This document shows, piece after piece, positions 1-12,747 of a DNA stretch of 64,000 nt. The position numbers and the translations under genes were made by a program. How positions within the stretch are numbered: position 1 is the first letter of the stretch; every line of letters starts with the position of its first letter. The notes beneath the pieces are model-generated. The model was not told the origin of the DNA, searched no databases, and saw nothing but the letters and a program-made list of their open reading frames with translations. The DNA is from Piromyces finnis (taxonomy: Eukaryota; Neocallimastigomycota; Neocallimastigomycetes; Neocallimastigales; Neocallimastigaceae). The stretch spans positions 62,001 to 126,000 of the forward strand of contig MCFH01000065.1 in the NCBI GenBank assembly GCA_002104945.1, read 5' to 3'.

Positions 1-1039
1 AAAAAAATTAAAATTAAAATTAATGATGAATCATTAATGAAAGTAATATTAGTAATAAATAATACCATAAGATAATACTCCTAGTGCACCCTCAAATATT
101 ATTCAGGTGAAAAGAATTTTTTATAATTTTTATTCATAATAAATTAAATAATATTTGTGCGCCTATTGCTCCACTTCTTAATATTTACTTTAGAATTTCC
201 ACTTTTCCAAATCCATGTAGTCCGAAAGTTCCAAAAAAAAATTTTAAAATGAAATTTTTTAAATAACGAAATAAAATTTTTAAAACATTTTTCAAAATTC
301 AAATTTATTTTTAAAATTTTTTCATTTAAATCTTGGTAATAGGCATACCACTATCATTTACTAATATTACTGTTTTATGTGATCATTAGTGAATTACAGA
401 ATTTAATAATATAGGACTTTCCTAATTTAATAAATTTAAACTAGATTACAACACAAAATGAAATATCATGTGACATAATGATAGACACATTTTATAAAAT
501 AAACTTTGGGGAGAATAGTATGTTAAGATGTTAAAGGTAGCAAAACAAAATTTAATACGGTTTAAAAAAGCATAGAAGTAATGGAATATTACTGTTGATA
601 AATTCTTAAATAATATTAAATCATTTAAATATAAACCATGTATTTAATATATTAAAGAAAAATAAAATCATGAAATGAACAATTGCATTTATTCTATAAA
701 TATTTTATGCTATATATAAGAAATTATTAAAAATAAGTGAAGTTATTACTTTTATTGTGATGTTTATTTACTTATATGGTTTGCTTCATATAATAATACA
801 TTGAAAAAGAGAAAATAAGATACACTGATTTTGACTATTGAGGTTTCGAAATTATAAATCTACTTCAGAAGGTAGAACACTTATAAACAATAATCTATTT
901 TATTGAGTATTTAAAAGTATACTAGTGTGGCTTCATTTACTATTGAGGCTGAGCATAATGATTGTCCAAGAACTATACATATGGTCACGTGATATTTTTT
1001 AAAAGTATAGCCATGAACTAAAAGGGTTGAAAATATAAT
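1..1039. other. AT-rich intergenic sequence, no gene seen
   Basis: No open reading frame with protein-like composition was found on either strand. The sequence is very AT-rich with short A/T runs. No tRNA, splice-site series or terminal repeat was recognised. Confidence 0.6.
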
Positions 1040-1661
1040 TTTAATTCAAAAATTGTGAGGAAACAATAATTAGTTAAAACATAGTAATTAATATTTTTTA
1101 GTTTAATATTTAAAATATATTAAATTTACTTTCAATTTTTTTAATTTAAGTATTTTAAAAAGAACTTTAATTTTAAATATTTCAAATATTTTTAATATTT
1201 AAAATAATTATAAAGACTTTTTTAGAATAGTTTAATAATTTTAACATAGTTTTAAAAATAGATTTGTTTATATTTCAATAGGAAATATATTAAGAATAGC
1301 ATTGATAATATTAAATTAATTTATAGAAAATACATGGGCTTTATTCAATTTTGAGTTTACTCAAATTGAATTAAAAGTATAATGAATTAGTTTTAGTTTA
1401 GTTTTGTTATTTTATTATTTAATTAGATTAGTGTTGTTTATTTTATATTAAATATATGTTATTTAAATAGAATGATATATTAGAATATAATTATGAAAAA
1501 ATATAAATATATGTAATTTTTGTTTATTAAATTGATGTAATCGTTATTTTCAATTTTAATAATAAAATAATAATTTGTGATAAAAAATAATTATTTTTTA
1601 TTTTTGTGTTTAGTTGTTATATTGTTAAATATATAATCTGTTTTAATATTATTATTTTACA
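1040..1661 (+). repeat. Degenerate solo LTR related to the 14282-15004 Ty3 LTR
   Basis: From about 1130 the sequence can be followed against the LTR at 14282-15004. Shared blocks include the 'tacatgg' segment with its paired 'actcaaattgaat' motif, a long 'gttttagtttagttttgttatttt' type stretch, an AAATATAAATAnATGTAA promoter-like block and a 'aatctgtttt' stretch. It ends TTTTACA and is followed by 'ataactattc', a decayed form of the primer site of that family. The left edge is approximate and no target duplication was identified. It is an old single LTR. Confidence 0.6.
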
Positions 1662-4042
1662 ATAACTATTCAATGAAAAAACAATAAATTATGACCACTT
1701 TTTCTATTCTAGTTTAATATTGTGGCTTAAATTCTATATGGTATTTAGTTATCATGTGATTTTGGAATGGAAAAGTCTTAAAAAACGAGTGTAATTCATG
1801 AGGTAAAAAGTATTATATAGTCTTTTTATTCTATTCTATTTTTTTGAATAAATTTTGAACAAAATACCTCTTTTTTTTAACTTTTTAGAAAAAAGAATGT
1901 AAAGTAGCATGGCGTTATTAAATTTATGTAATAATTACAAGACGTATTATAAAGTAAATGTAATATGTAGTTAAATTTTGATTAAATTTAGCCACAATAT
2001 AAATTAAAATAAGTTAAATATAAACTATTGAAATTTATATAGAAAGTAATAATAATAATTAGAATAACTTAGAAAATATCAAATTTTATTATAAACTTTA
2101 TTCATTAGTTCATTAGTAAAATGTAGTTAACGTAATGTAATGTATTAATAATGTATGTACTTTAGCATAAGCCATAAATTTTAGTATAAATACATACTTG
2201 TAATTGTTAATTAAAATCTTTGTAATGAAATATTAATAAATTACCATAATAAAGTAAATTTTAAAAACCCAATTAATAAATAAAATAAAAATATTTTAAA
2301 ATAAATGATAAATTCTATATTTTATTTGAATCTTTTATATTTATTTATACATTGATTTATATATGAATTAAGAAATAGAGAATTATTGATTGGATTAGTA
2401 AAAGAATAGTTAAAAATATTATTAAAATTAAAATATTCTAATAAATTATTAGATATTATTTGCATTAATACTATATTGATTAAAATTATTATTAATTAAA
2501 GGAATTTTCATTAAAATCCATTATTATATAATATTTGTTAATTCGTTAATTATATTTAAAGTAAAAAATATAATGAGAAAAAAAATTCATACCTTTTACT
2601 TTTATTTATATGTTGAGTGAGCTAGGATTGATATGTAACTTGGTCAGAATGTTTTATATAATACAACTTAATTTACCAATAAAATATTAAACTTATTTAT
2701 TATTAAATCTTTTCTTCAAAACTTAAAGAATTTAAATAATACTAATTTAAAAATTAAATAGGTTTTTATATTTAAAATAAAAATTTTAATATAATTATGA
2801 AATTTGTTTATTAATTATTTATTTATTAAGATAATATTTATTAAATTATATTATAGTTAATAATTAATAATTAATAATCTTACAAAGAATTTCAAAATTG
2901 ATTTCAATTCTTTGTTTAAATACTTTTTTCTTACATATAATAAAATTACATTGATATTAATATTGATATTAATAATAAAGATAAAAATAATTTTAAATTA
3001 AAATATTAATAATTGATATTGATATTAATAATATGAATTCATATAATAGATCTTAAGATTAATCTTTTAAACTACTTTTAAAATAAAAGTATTGTTTTAA
3101 CCATTTTAAATTGTAAATATTTAATATTATAAATTGAGAATAACAATTACTGATACTAATTATATATTCTCATGATTTAATTAATTAATAATTATTACGA
3201 ATAATTTTTGATCCAAAGGCTTTTTGGTTTGATTATGATTGAGGTTATTAATCAAAATTATTTGAAAAATTATTAATTAATTTTATAATTGATTAGGTTT
3301 ATAATCAAGAATATTTATTATCTAACCTTATTTAATAATAATGGAGAATTTTTAAATTGAATTATTTATAGAAAGTTGGATGACTTGAATAATGACTTTA
3401 ATTATATAAATTAATATTAATCATTTTAATATATATTATTATATATTTATTGGAACTAATTAATTATTTAAATAGCTATATCTCAAGAACTAGTGGTCTA
3501 AATTAGCTGAAAATTTGTGAGAATATAGATCTCGACTAGTACTTTCTAATAAAATTAATTTGAAGTCTCTAGAAAAGGAAAATAGGACACGAGATTCGGA
3601 AGTTATCGCTAGTTTCGTATAGTGCATTTTCTTCTCAAGGGTTAATTTATTGAAAATTAAATTTTTGTGATCCATAACCCTTTTCAATATTAAATTTTTC
3701 CAAGTGATCTTTTTAATTATTTTTAAAAGTGTTTTATACTTTTTGAAATATAAATTTGATTTTTAAATTGTTTATTTGAATATTTAATTTATTTTTTAAT
3801 CGTCTTCTATTCTTGACATTATAAATAAAATTTCTATTATTCTTTATAATTTATTATTAATGTAACGATGATGCGTTGACTGATATATTTGTGAATAATA
3901 TAATGTTTTTAATAAATAATAAATTCTATATTATTATGATGAAACAATAAATTTAAAATAAAATATGTTTTATAATTAACAAATAAATCACTCAAAACTC
4001 GAAAATAAACTCATATTATGTTTTAAATTAAATCTTTATTAT
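1662..4042. other. AT-rich intergenic sequence with one less AT-rich patch
   Basis: No convincing gene was found. A patch at about 3475-3690 is noticeably less AT-rich and keeps a 65-codon minus-strand frame open (3490-3687), but this has no recognisable domain or signal peptide. It may be a fragment of an old repeat. The rest is A/T-only filler. Confidence 0.5.
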
Positions 4043-4481
4043 TGTAAAGAAATGTGTCTTTAACAATAAAACAAATTATAATATTTACTAAATAACTTAG
4101 TAATATTAACACTTTAAAATATTCTGTAAATTATTAATTTATAAAAATATCATTAAAAACACATAGAATTTAACTTAATAAGTTAGTGTTTAATAATATA
4201 ATTATTTATTAATAAAATCTCGATTCTTTAAAATATTTGGGAAAATTCACTCGTATTTATACTAAAAATTTTTTAAATTAATTTATAAAATTTTTTCAAC
4301 TTAAAATTCTTAACCAATCAATAATCTTCATATAAAATAAAATTTAAAAATAAAATAAAATAAAATAAAATTATAATTTTTTTAAAATAGTATCTATGAG
4401 GTCTCGAACTAGTGTCATTCAGACTCAAAGTCTTAGCTACTAACCACTAAGACAATTTAGTTATTTCTAGTATTCGTTACA
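4043..4481 (-). repeat. 3' LTR of the Ty3 chromovirus
   Basis: 439 bp, TG...CA. It matches 10119-10557 throughout when read by eye. On the element's strand it starts TGTAACGAATACT and ends CTTTACA. Its first part contains a tRNA-like segment with A-box-like and B-box-like motifs, described among the findings. Confidence 0.96.
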
Positions 4482-4484
4482 TGG

Positions 4485-4493
4485 TCCTCCTCC
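4485..4493 (-). promoter_or_regulatory. Polypurine tract for plus-strand priming
   Basis: On the element's strand the purine run GGAGGAGGA lies just before the 3' LTR, separated from its TG by CCA. This is where the polypurine tract of an LTR retrotransposon belongs. Confidence 0.7.
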
Positions 4494-4787
4494 AGGATTC
4501 GGATACCAGACGAATCTAGAATTTTAATATTTAAATATATGTTTTTCTTTTTTAATAAACTAAACTAAGGAGTGAATTTTCTTAATTATAAAAATACATT
4601 TAATATAATAAAATACATTTTTTTTTAATATTACTAAAGTTAAAAATAAAATATTGATAAATTTGATATTAATAAATTGTTTAATAATAAAATTGATATT
4701 GATAATGATATTAATAAGTTTTGATAATAATAATAATTGTGATTTTAATATTAATAATAAATATAATTTGAATTTTTTAACTATTTT

Positions 4788-7700
4788 TTATTTCTTTCTA
4801 TTAAATTTTTTAAGTAGCCCCTTGCAATTTAGATTTTCTTCAGGCTCCCACGAAGCTTCATTGATTGAATACCCTTTCCATTTAATCAGGTATTGTATTT
4901 TTCCGTAATGTCTTCTTTTATCCAGAATTTCTTCAACTTCGTATTCTTCATTGTCAACGGTAATAGGTGGCGGTGGTGGTTGAGATCTTCCAAATTTATC
5001 TTCGACATATTTCTCGAGATTGGATACATGAATAACTGGATGAATCTTAATAGATTTTGGGAGACTTAATTTAAATGTAACATTTGATATTTTTTCCAAG
5101 ATTTTGTATGGGCCGAGTTTTCTTGGCTTAAATTTTTTATTTCCTTTGTGGATAATTAAAGAACTATCCAGCCAAACTTTGTCACCAACTTTAAAATTCG
5201 GAGCTTCTTTTCTACGTTTGTCAGCATGCTTCTTCTGGGTTTCCATGGCAGATTTTAAATTTTCTTTTAAGGTATTAATTAAAGTTTTAAAATCTCTTGT
5301 AAACTCTTCTGCTCTTGGGACTTTAGATAAGTCTGGAATAACTGGTGAATATTTTGGATGAAAGCCGTAATTCAAAAAGAATGGAGAAAATTTGGATGAT
5401 TCTTGAACCACGTTGTTATAACTAAATTCTGCAAGACTAAGAAAACTTTTCCAATTTGAACCTTTATAATTTGAGAAACATCTTAAATATTGTTCTATAA
5501 CGGAGTTCACCCTCTCCGTCTGACCGTTTGATTGATGATGAAATGGAGTAGACAACTTAAGTTCAATGCCAAGGGAGGAACAGATGGATTGGAAGAATTT
5601 AGAAGTAAATTGAGAACCTCTATCCGAGACAATAGATTCAGGTAGGCCATGAAAACGGAAAATATTATCAATAAAGGCTGTGGCTGTTTCGGCGGCGGAA
5701 GGAATACTTTTGAACGGAATGAGATGAACCATTTTTGTAAGACGATCAACAACAACAAGAATGCAAGTGAAACCAGAAGATGAAGGCAAATCTGTAATGA
5801 AATCCATTGAAATGGATGACCAAGGACGCTCAGCAATATCAAGAGGATTCAGAAGACCATAAGGTTTATGACGAAAGGTTTTTGAACGACAACAAACTTC
5901 ACAAGAACGAACGTAGTCTTTAACATCAGAAGAAATAGAAGGCCACCAGAAGTCTCTAGCAATAAGAGAAGATGTTTTCTTTATTCCGAAATGACCAGCT
6001 GAAGGAGAGTCGTGACAGAGTTTAAGAATTGAAAGACGACAATTTGGAGGAACATAGATTCTGTCAGTAAAAAGGAGAAAACTATTGCTTAAGGAAAATT
6101 TGTCAATTTGAGGGTGAGGTATTGGAGGTTTCCTACAATCAAGATATTCACAGATTTTATTGTAAAAGTCATCATTTATATATTCGGAAAGAAAAGAATC
6201 ACTAATGGACGAAACAGAAGTCACAATGGCACAAAAGTTTTCAGGGCGAAGAACATTAAAAGGAACATCAGAAGAGGAATTCGAATTGATAGCATAATCA
6301 GGACGACGAGATAGAGCATCAGGCTTACCGTTAGAAGAACCAGAACGATAAATAATAACAAAGTTAAATTCAGAGAGAAACAAAGCCCAGCGAACAAGAC
6401 GTTGAGACATTTTTTCAGGTTTCTTTTGATAGAGTAAATTTCGATGATCCGAGTAAATCTTAAAAGTAGAAGAAGAGCCTTTAAGTAGATGACGCCATGT
6501 TTCAAGAGCAGCAACGATAGCTACGAGCTCTTTATCATATATTGGATAATTACGTTCAGGACCAGTAAGAGAGCGAGAAAAGAAAGCAACTGGATGGGTC
6601 ATATTATCAATTGGAGAGACTTGCGAGAGAATAGCACCAATGGCAAAGTTACTTGAATCAGTTTCGACTATGAATGGAAGTTCACGATTAGGAAATATAA
6701 GAACAGGAGCAGAAACAAATAAGGACTTGAGTGAATCGAAAGCATCTTGAGCTTCTTTAGACCATACAAATTTAACATTTTTCTTCAAAAGTTTATGCAA
6801 AGGATGAGCGATCTTTGCAAAATTTGGAATAAATCGACGGTAGTAGTTCGCAAGACCAAGAAAAGATTGAACCTCTTTAACATTAGATGGAGTAGGCCAG
6901 TTTAAAATAGAAGAAACTTTATTTGGGTCCATGTGAATACCATCAGTAGAAATCCTATGACCAAGGAAATCAATAAAAGAAACAAAAAACTCGCATTTTT
7001 CCAATTTAGCATAGAGCCCAGCATCCCTCAGGAGTTTCAAAACAGTTTTGACATGAGAAATATGAGATTTATAATCAGAGGAAAAAATAATAATATCATC
7101 TATGTAAGAGAAAGCGAATTTACCAAGAACGTCTTCAAGAACATCATTAATGAAATGTTGAAAAACAGCAGGTGCATTTTTCAACCCAAAAGGCATCACA
7201 CAGTATTCAAAATGACCTAACTTGCAAGTAAAAGCGGTTTTATATTCATCACCACTTTTAATCCTGACCAAGTTATAGGCAGAACGAAGATCCAATTTTG
7301 AGAAAATCTTCCCTTTTCCAAGATGTTCAAGCATATCTTGTATAAGAGGAAGGGGATAAGAATCACGAATAGTTATGGAGTTTAATTGGCGATAGTCAAC
7401 ACACATACGAAGTTGACCGTTTTTCTTAGGTACAAACAGAATAGGAGCTCCCGCAGGCGATTTTGATTTTCTAATAAATCCTTTCTTGAGATTTTCTTTT
7501 ATATATTCTTCTAAAGCAATTGATTCGGTTTCTGTTAGAGGATAAATCGGTCCATAAAACAGTTTTGAATTTTCTTTGAGTTTTATTTCACAATCGTATG
7601 GACGGTGTGGAGGAAGTTTTTCAGCATTAGATTCATTGAAGACATCAGCAAAGTCAGAGAGAACATCCGGAAGTATAATAGAAGAATTGGGTTCTGATTT

Positions 7701-9227
7701 AGAGTTTGAATCGGATTTGAGAATAGAATTGGATTGAATATTAGAATCAGAAAAAGAAGTCAAAACAGAAGTTGGTTCTTGATTTGAGAGAGACGAAGTA
7801 GAAAAGTTAACAGAAGACTTCTTAGAAACAGAATTGTTAATATTTTTTGAAGAACCCGAACAGAGAATAGTACAAGTACGATTAGTTTCGTTTTGAGATT
7901 GGATGTTTTGTTTATCGACAAATATAGGGTAAGCGAATGAATCATGCGGAGGTTCGTAGGAAGGATCTTCCATTGCAGGAAAAGCAGATCTTTCTTCAGG
8001 AAATTCAGAGACATTATTGGAGAGTGTTATACAACGATTATAACAGTAATCGGATACAAATGAAATTTTGTTCTTTGTGAAATCGATAGAAGGATTGTGT
8101 TCTTTAAGCCAGTCTATTCCAAGAATACAAGGATAATAAGGTAGATCAGTTACATAGAATTGTGTTCGACAGAGATGATCTTTGTAGCGAAGATTCAAAG
8201 GAGATGTAATTCCAAAAAGAGATTGTCGACCACCGATACCAACGATATTTGGGAGGTTACCATCATCATGATAAGGAATGTTATTATCGTTACAGTAATC
8301 TACATCAATTAAATTAAGTTTGGATCCTGAGTCAATAAGAATATCCGTATTTAGTTCATAAGAAAGTTTAAATTTAGTTGTCATTTTATTATGAGTTTTG
8401 TTTTCTTCTTTAGGAGCGGATATAAGTGTGGGAATAGATATTAGTGAAGGATTTTCACGATCTTTATTCTTTCTTTTTGGACAATTATTAATCTTATGAC
8501 TTGAAGCACCACAATACACACAAAGATTTTCTTTCTTTCTTCTTTCCTTTTCTTCGTTTGAGATAGGGCCATGGTTATTCCTGTTTGTAATGGACTTTGT
8601 TATTTTTGAAGAGTGATGAAAAGATCTTTTCTTTCGGTTTTGGTCATTGTTTGAACCAGAAGGGAAAAAGGTATGGTGTGTAGATAATCTTGAATCGATT
8701 CTTGAAGCAATAGTCTGTAATGAAAGAAGATCCCTAGGACCCGGAAACATTTCCAAAATACGAACTGCAACTTGTTGATTAAGGCCAGCTATAAATGCAT
8801 CCATTTTGGCTTGTTCATTCCAGTTTGATTCATCAGCATAGCGGTTAAATTCCAAGATATAGCCTCTAATTCCTCCTAATCGGCGTTGTTTTAAGGTTCT
8901 AAGCATTTGATTTGCAACATAGGTAGCATCGTTATAACCATAAAAAGCCTTAAATCTGTCAACAAAAGCTTGGTAGTTATTAAGACACGGATCATGGTTG
9001 TTTATAAGAGTAGCAGCCCAATTCATAGCGTCCCCATAAAGTCTTGATATTATATAGAGAATTTTGGTTGCGTCGTCTTGATACCGTTCAGGATATAGCA
9101 TAAACACTAGCTCCACCTTAGCTAAGAAACCCTTCAGATACCTGCGATCCCCTGCAAAACCATCCTTAAGAGTTGCGTTTTCGAAAATATTATTATTATC
9201 CATGTGGTTGTTTTCGTTCTCTTCCAT
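4788..9227 (-). CDS. Gag-Pol polyprotein of Ty3 chromovirus, intact
   Basis: This 1479-residue polyprotein carries every enzyme needed for retrotransposition. In order: a Gag region (about 20-190); a CCHC zinc knuckle (C236-x2-C-x4-H-x4-C249); an aspartic protease with a DSG active site at D299; reverse transcriptase (about 535-770) with YIDD at 708-711; RNase H with candidate acidic residues D855, E900 and D927; integrase with an HHCC zinc finger (about 1072-1115) and a DD35E triad at D1142, D1202 and E1238; a GPY-type module near 1370; and a chromodomain at about 1427-1475. Gag and Pol are fused in one frame without a shift, as in Tf1. The start is the first Met after the leader. No stop or frameshift is present. 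The chromodomain suggests integration guided to marked chromatin (family knowledge). Confidence 0.97.
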   Translation of the reverse strand: MEENENNHMDNNNIFENATLKDGFAGDRRYLKGFLAKVELVFMLYPERYQDDATKILYIISRLYGDAMNWAATLINNHDPCLNNYQAFVDRFKAFYGYNDATYVANQMLRTLKQRRLGGIRGYILEFNRYADESNWNEQAKMDAFIAGLNQQVAVRILEMFPGPRDLLSLQTIASRIDSRLSTHHTFFPSGSNNDQNRKKRSFHHSSKITKSITNRNNHGPISNEEKERRKKENLCVYCGASSHKINNCPKRKNKDRENPSLISIPTLISAPKEENKTHNKMTTKFKLSYELNTDILIDSGSKLNLIDVDYCNDNNIPYHDDGNLPNIVGIGGRQSLFGITSPLNLRYKDHLCRTQFYVTDLPYYPCILGIDWLKEHNPSIDFTKNKISFVSDYCYNRCITLSNNVSEFPEERSAFPAMEDPSYEPPHDSFAYPIFVDKQNIQSQNETNRTCTILCSGSSKNINNSVSKKSSVNFSTSSLSNQEPTSVLTSFSDSNIQSNSILKSDSNSKSEPNSSIILPDVLSDFADVFNESNAEKLPPHRPYDCEIKLKENSKLFYGPIYPLTETESIALEEYIKENLKKGFIRKSKSPAGAPILFVPKKNGQLRMCVDYRQLNSITIRDSYPLPLIQDMLEHLGKGKIFSKLDLRSAYNLVRIKSGDEYKTAFTCKLGHFEYCVMPFGLKNAPAVFQHFINDVLEDVLGKFAFSYIDDIIIFSSDYKSHISHVKTVLKLLRDAGLYAKLEKCEFFVSFIDFLGHRISTDGIHMDPNKVSSILNWPTPSNVKEVQSFLGLANYYRRFIPNFAKIAHPLHKLLKKNVKFVWSKEAQDAFDSLKSLFVSAPVLIFPNRELPFIVETDSSNFAIGAILSQVSPIDNMTHPVAFFSRSLTGPERNYPIYDKELVAIVAALETWRHLLKGSSSTFKIYSDHRNLLYQKKPEKMSQRLVRWALFLSEFNFVIIYRSGSSNGKPDALSRRPDYAINSNSSSDVPFNVLRPENFCAIVTSVSSISDSFLSEYINDDFYNKICEYLDCRKPPIPHPQIDKFSLSNSFLLFTDRIYVPPNCRLSILKLCHDSPSAGHFGIKKTSSLIARDFWWPSISSDVKDYVRSCEVCCRSKTFRHKPYGLLNPLDIAERPWSSISMDFITDLPSSSGFTCILVVVDRLTKMVHLIPFKSIPSAAETATAFIDNIFRFHGLPESIVSDRGSQFTSKFFQSICSSLGIELKLSTPFHHQSNGQTERVNSVIEQYLRCFSNYKGSNWKSFLSLAEFSYNNVVQESSKFSPFFLNYGFHPKYSPVIPDLSKVPRAEEFTRDFKTLINTLKENLKSAMETQKKHADKRRKEAPNFKVGDKVWLDSSLIIHKGNKKFKPRKLGPYKILEKISNVTFKLSLPKSIKIHPVIHVSNLEKYVEDKFGRSQPPPPPITVDNEEYEVEEILDKRRHYGKIQYLIKWKGYSINEASWEPEENLNCKGLLKKFNRKK

Positions 9228-10108
9228 AGTACTTATGATGTTTTCTTTAATAAGCTTTAATAAATTTGTAAAAATAATAGAATAAAGTATTTAATTATAT
9301 TTATTAATTGAGTAAATCTTTTTATTAAATAATAATACAAACCAGATTATATAGTGTTAAACCATCAAATATATAACCTGTTTTATTCTTTATAATAAGT
9401 CCTTCGTAGCTCTTCACGATAACACGTATAAAGTCGATTGTTAATATTAATTAAATTAATAAAAGAAAGGAACGGTGTAAAAATTTTTTTTAGTGTCTAA
9501 CTTATTGTTAGCAATAAAAATTATTACAGGTTTTCTTTCCCTATATCAACCTTATCCGAACGTAGAAGTATTATGTATAAGAGTTTAACTTCTCACGCTA
9601 AAGGAGTTATAAAGAATATTATTTTATTTTATTACAATTTTAATAAATTGTCTTAACAATTAATAATTATAATTAAAAATTAGAAATTGTTTTATTAGAA
9701 AACTTAATTTTAAAATGTATTAATTAAGAAATATTATTTTATTAAAGTAAGGCATTTCCGGCTATTTTCCGGTCTATAATCAAACAGCAAAAGATAGTAT
9801 ACAACTATAAATCTCACGCCAGCTTGCTTATTACAGCGTCTTGTACGTGGTGTACCTCGGATTCTCCTACTTCCTTATTCAAAGTAGAATAGCTCAGAGC
9901 CTGCCAACCCAATTATTGTACAGGTTAAACTCGATCCCGTTAATCTTTTACTTTTTATAGTTTGAATTATATACCGCTTCTAAAGCGTACTAATTCTACT
10001 ACTTTAAGTAAAAATATTTCTTTAAAGAAAAGCTTCAACAATAAAACTTAAAAGTTTTATCTATAACAATTCCTTAAACACTAAGGTATTAAGCTTTTAT
10101 ATTATAAG
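9228..10108 (-). other. Untranslated leader of the Ty3 chromovirus
   Basis: About 880 bp lie between the primer site and the Gag-Pol start codon, long for such an element. A patch at roughly 9750-9960 is clearly less AT-rich than its surroundings and could hold RNA-packaging or translation signals. That is inference; no ORF of note is present. Confidence 0.6.
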
Positions 10109-10118
10109 GAGATTTTAT
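10109..10118 (-). promoter_or_regulatory. Self-complementary primer-binding site
   Basis: Directly after the 5' LTR, on the element's strand, stands ATAAAATCTC. With the last LTR base (10119) this gives 11 bases that are the exact reverse complement of GAGATTTTATT at 10287-10297 inside the same LTR. No TGG start for a tRNA 3' end is present here. The arrangement matches self-priming in Tf1-type elements. Confidence 0.75.
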
Positions 10119-10557
10119 TGTAAAGAAATGTGTCTTTAACAATAAAACAAATTATAATATTTACTAAATAACTTAGTAATATTAACACTTTAAAATATTC
10201 TGTAAATTATTAATTTATAAAAATATCATTAAAAACACATAGAATTTAACTTAATAAGTTAGTGTTTAATAATATAATTATTTATTAATAAAATCTCGAT
10301 TCTTTAAAATATTTGGGAAAATTCACTCGTATTTATACTAAAAATTTTTTAAATTAATTTATAAAATTTTTTCAACTTAAAATTCTTAACCAATCAATAA
10401 TCTTCATATAAAATAAAATTTAAAAATAAAATAAAATAAAATAAAATTATAATTTTTTTAAAATAGTATCTATGAGGTCTCGAACTAGTGTCATTCAGAC
10501 TCAAAGTCTTAGCTACTAACCACTAAGACAATTTAGTTATTTCTAGTATTCGTTACA
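10119..10557 (-). repeat. 5' LTR of the Ty3 chromovirus
   Basis: 439 bp, TG...CA, followed by the target duplication ATTAT (10558-10562). If transcription starts at the primer-site complement (10297), U3 is about 260 bp and R-U5 about 179 bp. Confidence 0.96.
10287..10337 (-). promoter_or_regulatory. LTR promoter: TATA box and inferred RNA start
   Basis: On the minus strand TATAAATA (10337-10330) lies 40 nt upstream of GAGATTTTATT (10297-10287), the segment complementary to the primer site. In a self-priming element that segment is the 5' end of the RNA, so TATA spacing and primer complementarity support each other. The start site is inferred. Confidence 0.6.
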
Positions 10558-12312
10558 ATTATATTTTATAATTTATTTATTATCTTTTTATGGTCTTTTT
10601 ATTCTCTATTTATTGTCTGATTTTTATGAAGAAGAAATTTATCTTCCTTTTATTCATTTTCATTTATTACATGTATTATTATTTTTAACTATTAAATATT
10701 ATTATTCCTATTGTTATTATTTATTAAAATTAAAAGAATAAATTAAAATTATATCTTAGTATTATAAAATATTATAGAATATTACTTATTTGATTTTCTT
10801 ATTACTTCAAAATGTTTAAATTTAGAAAAATTATTATAAATTAACATTGACTATCATTAAATGTATAATACCTTGAATAAAATAATTAAAATTTAAAATT
10901 AAAATAAAATTAAAATAAAATTAAAATAAAATTAAGACAAAATTAAAATATTAAAAGTATCAATTATTATAAACACTCATTTTATACAGAAACATAAAAG
11001 AGTTCTGTATTTTATCTTTAGAATTGTTATTATTGTTCTATTTCCAGGTTTTAAGTTTATCACTTTTAGTAATAATTACTCAATTAATTATTTATTAATT
11101 TATAAGTTTAAAAGAATTTCTAAAGAACACTTGGATAAAACACTAGAATTAATAATTTGATGTATACCATTTTATTTTTAGTTTATTTATTCATTTTTAT
11201 TTATTTATTATTATTTTATTATTTTAGTACATTATTGGATTAAGTCGTTTTATTTATTTAATAATTTATTTTATTATTATCACTATTAGGTCGTTTTTAC
11301 TCAGAATTTATTATATAATAAAGAGAATATTATTTATTTAAGAAGAAAGGGTTATATTTTCATAAAATTATTATTCATTCATTTTTAAGGGTTATTTTCA
11401 TTTATTTTTATTATAAGCTACTATGGGTTAAGTCGTGTTTATTCAGCTAGTTTTTATTATGTTTTTATGGGAGTAGCGTATCAACGTGTAGTAATTTTAT
11501 TATAATATTTATATTAAATACTATAATACAATTACTTGTCGATAACTCAATATTAAAATTTAATATTAAATTATATGTATATGGAAAGAAATAATAAAAA
11601 ATTAAATATGAAATTAAAAAAACTAGAACTTAACGAGTTTATTATAAGGATTTATAATAAACAACAAAAAACACAAATGGGAAGAGGGATGAGAATAAAA
11701 TGGATAATATAAGAATTATGTTTTATTAATAATATGATTTTTTATTAATTAATTTTTATTAAATAAAATTATTTGTTATTTATTATAATTAATTTTTCTT
11801 ATAATAATAACTCTTGAATTCTAAAGAATTTCAAGAGTGTTTATTTATATTTTTATTAAAAAATAAGGTTAAATAAATGAGTTCTAATCTTAACAAATAA
11901 AATGTTTAGGAAAAGACTAGAAGAAAAACCTAAACAAGTTTTCAACCAATATTCTAATCATATTGATCATCGTGTAAATTTTAAGTAAAACCAATTATTT
12001 GTAATAATAATCGGAAAAACCTTAAAATACCGATTTCCTAAAGTAAATCCGTGTTTAGATATAACAGGTAAATTAATTAGTAATATATAATTAAAGGGTA
12101 AAATTACGGATTCTTGTATATAAATATTATTTAAAAATCAAATGAACAAATTATTATTTAATTAAATAAATTAAATAAATTATATAAATATATGAAATAT
12201 ATTTAACTAAATAAATTAAATAAATACTTTAAGTGTATAAAATATTATTAACTAAATTATTAAACTAATAAGAAATATTAATTATTTAGATTGAAATAAT
12301 TATTATTTCTTA
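10558..12312. other. AT-rich sequence, no gene seen
   Basis: Beyond the target duplication there are only A/T-dominated stretches, including short runs of an 'aaaattaaaat' tandem motif near 10890-10945. No coding frame or known repeat family was recognised. Confidence 0.55.
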
Positions 12313-12747
12313 CACAACGAATACTAGAAATAACTAAATTGTTTTAGTGGTTAGTAGCTAAGACTTTGAGTCTGAATGACACTAGTTCGAGACCTTAAAA
12401 AGATACTATTTTAAAAAATTATAATTTTATTTTATTTTATTTTTAAATTTTATTTTATATGAAGATTATTGATTGGCTAAGAATTTTAAGTTGAAAAAAT
12501 TTTATAAATTAATTTAAAAAATTTTTAGTATAAATACGAGTGAATTTTCCCAAATATTTTAAAAAATCGAGATTTTATTAATAAATAATTATATTATTAA
12601 ACACTAACTTATTAAGTTAAATTCTATGTGTTTTTAATGATATTTTTATAAATTAATAATTTACAGAATATTTTAAAGTGTTAATATTACTAAGTTATTT
12701 AGTAAATATTATAATTTGTTTTATTGTTAAAGACACATTTCTTTACA
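12313..12747 (+). repeat. Solo LTR of the Ty3 chromovirus family
   Basis: About 435 bp match the reverse complement of the 4043-4481 LTR along the whole length, with scattered substitutions and a small change after the 'gttcgagacc' motif. The first bases are decayed (cacaacgaata instead of TGTAACGAATA), while the end CTTTACA is intact. No target duplication remains. It is an older insertion of the same family, reduced to one LTR. Confidence 0.88.

Larger units (their letters stand above)
4043..10557 (-). mobile_element. Full-length Ty3-type chromovirus retrotransposon
   Basis: The element is 6515 bp. It has 439-bp LTRs at each end that begin TG and end CA, and reading them side by side I found no difference. 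It is flanked on both sides by the same 5-bp sequence ATTAT (4038-4042 and 10558-10562), a target-site duplication. On the minus strand the order is 5' LTR, primer site, leader, one uninterrupted gag-pol frame ending in a chromodomain, polypurine tract, 3' LTR. One fused ORF, a C-terminal chromodomain and a self-complementary primer site resemble the Tf1/sushi group of chromoviruses. Identical LTRs and an unbroken frame point to very recent insertion and probable competence. A related solo LTR lies at 12313-12747. Confidence 0.96.

Noticed and set aside
4482-4515. TGGTCCTCCTCC next to the left LTR looks like a tRNA 3'-end primer site on the plus strand
   Set aside because: The gag-pol runs on the minus strand, so this position is upstream of the 3' LTR; its complement GGAGGAGGA is a fitting polypurine tract. 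The bases beyond do not form a good T arm.
4654-8014. Short frames in and across the chromovirus gag-pol
   Set aside because: All are shadows of the 1479-codon frame.
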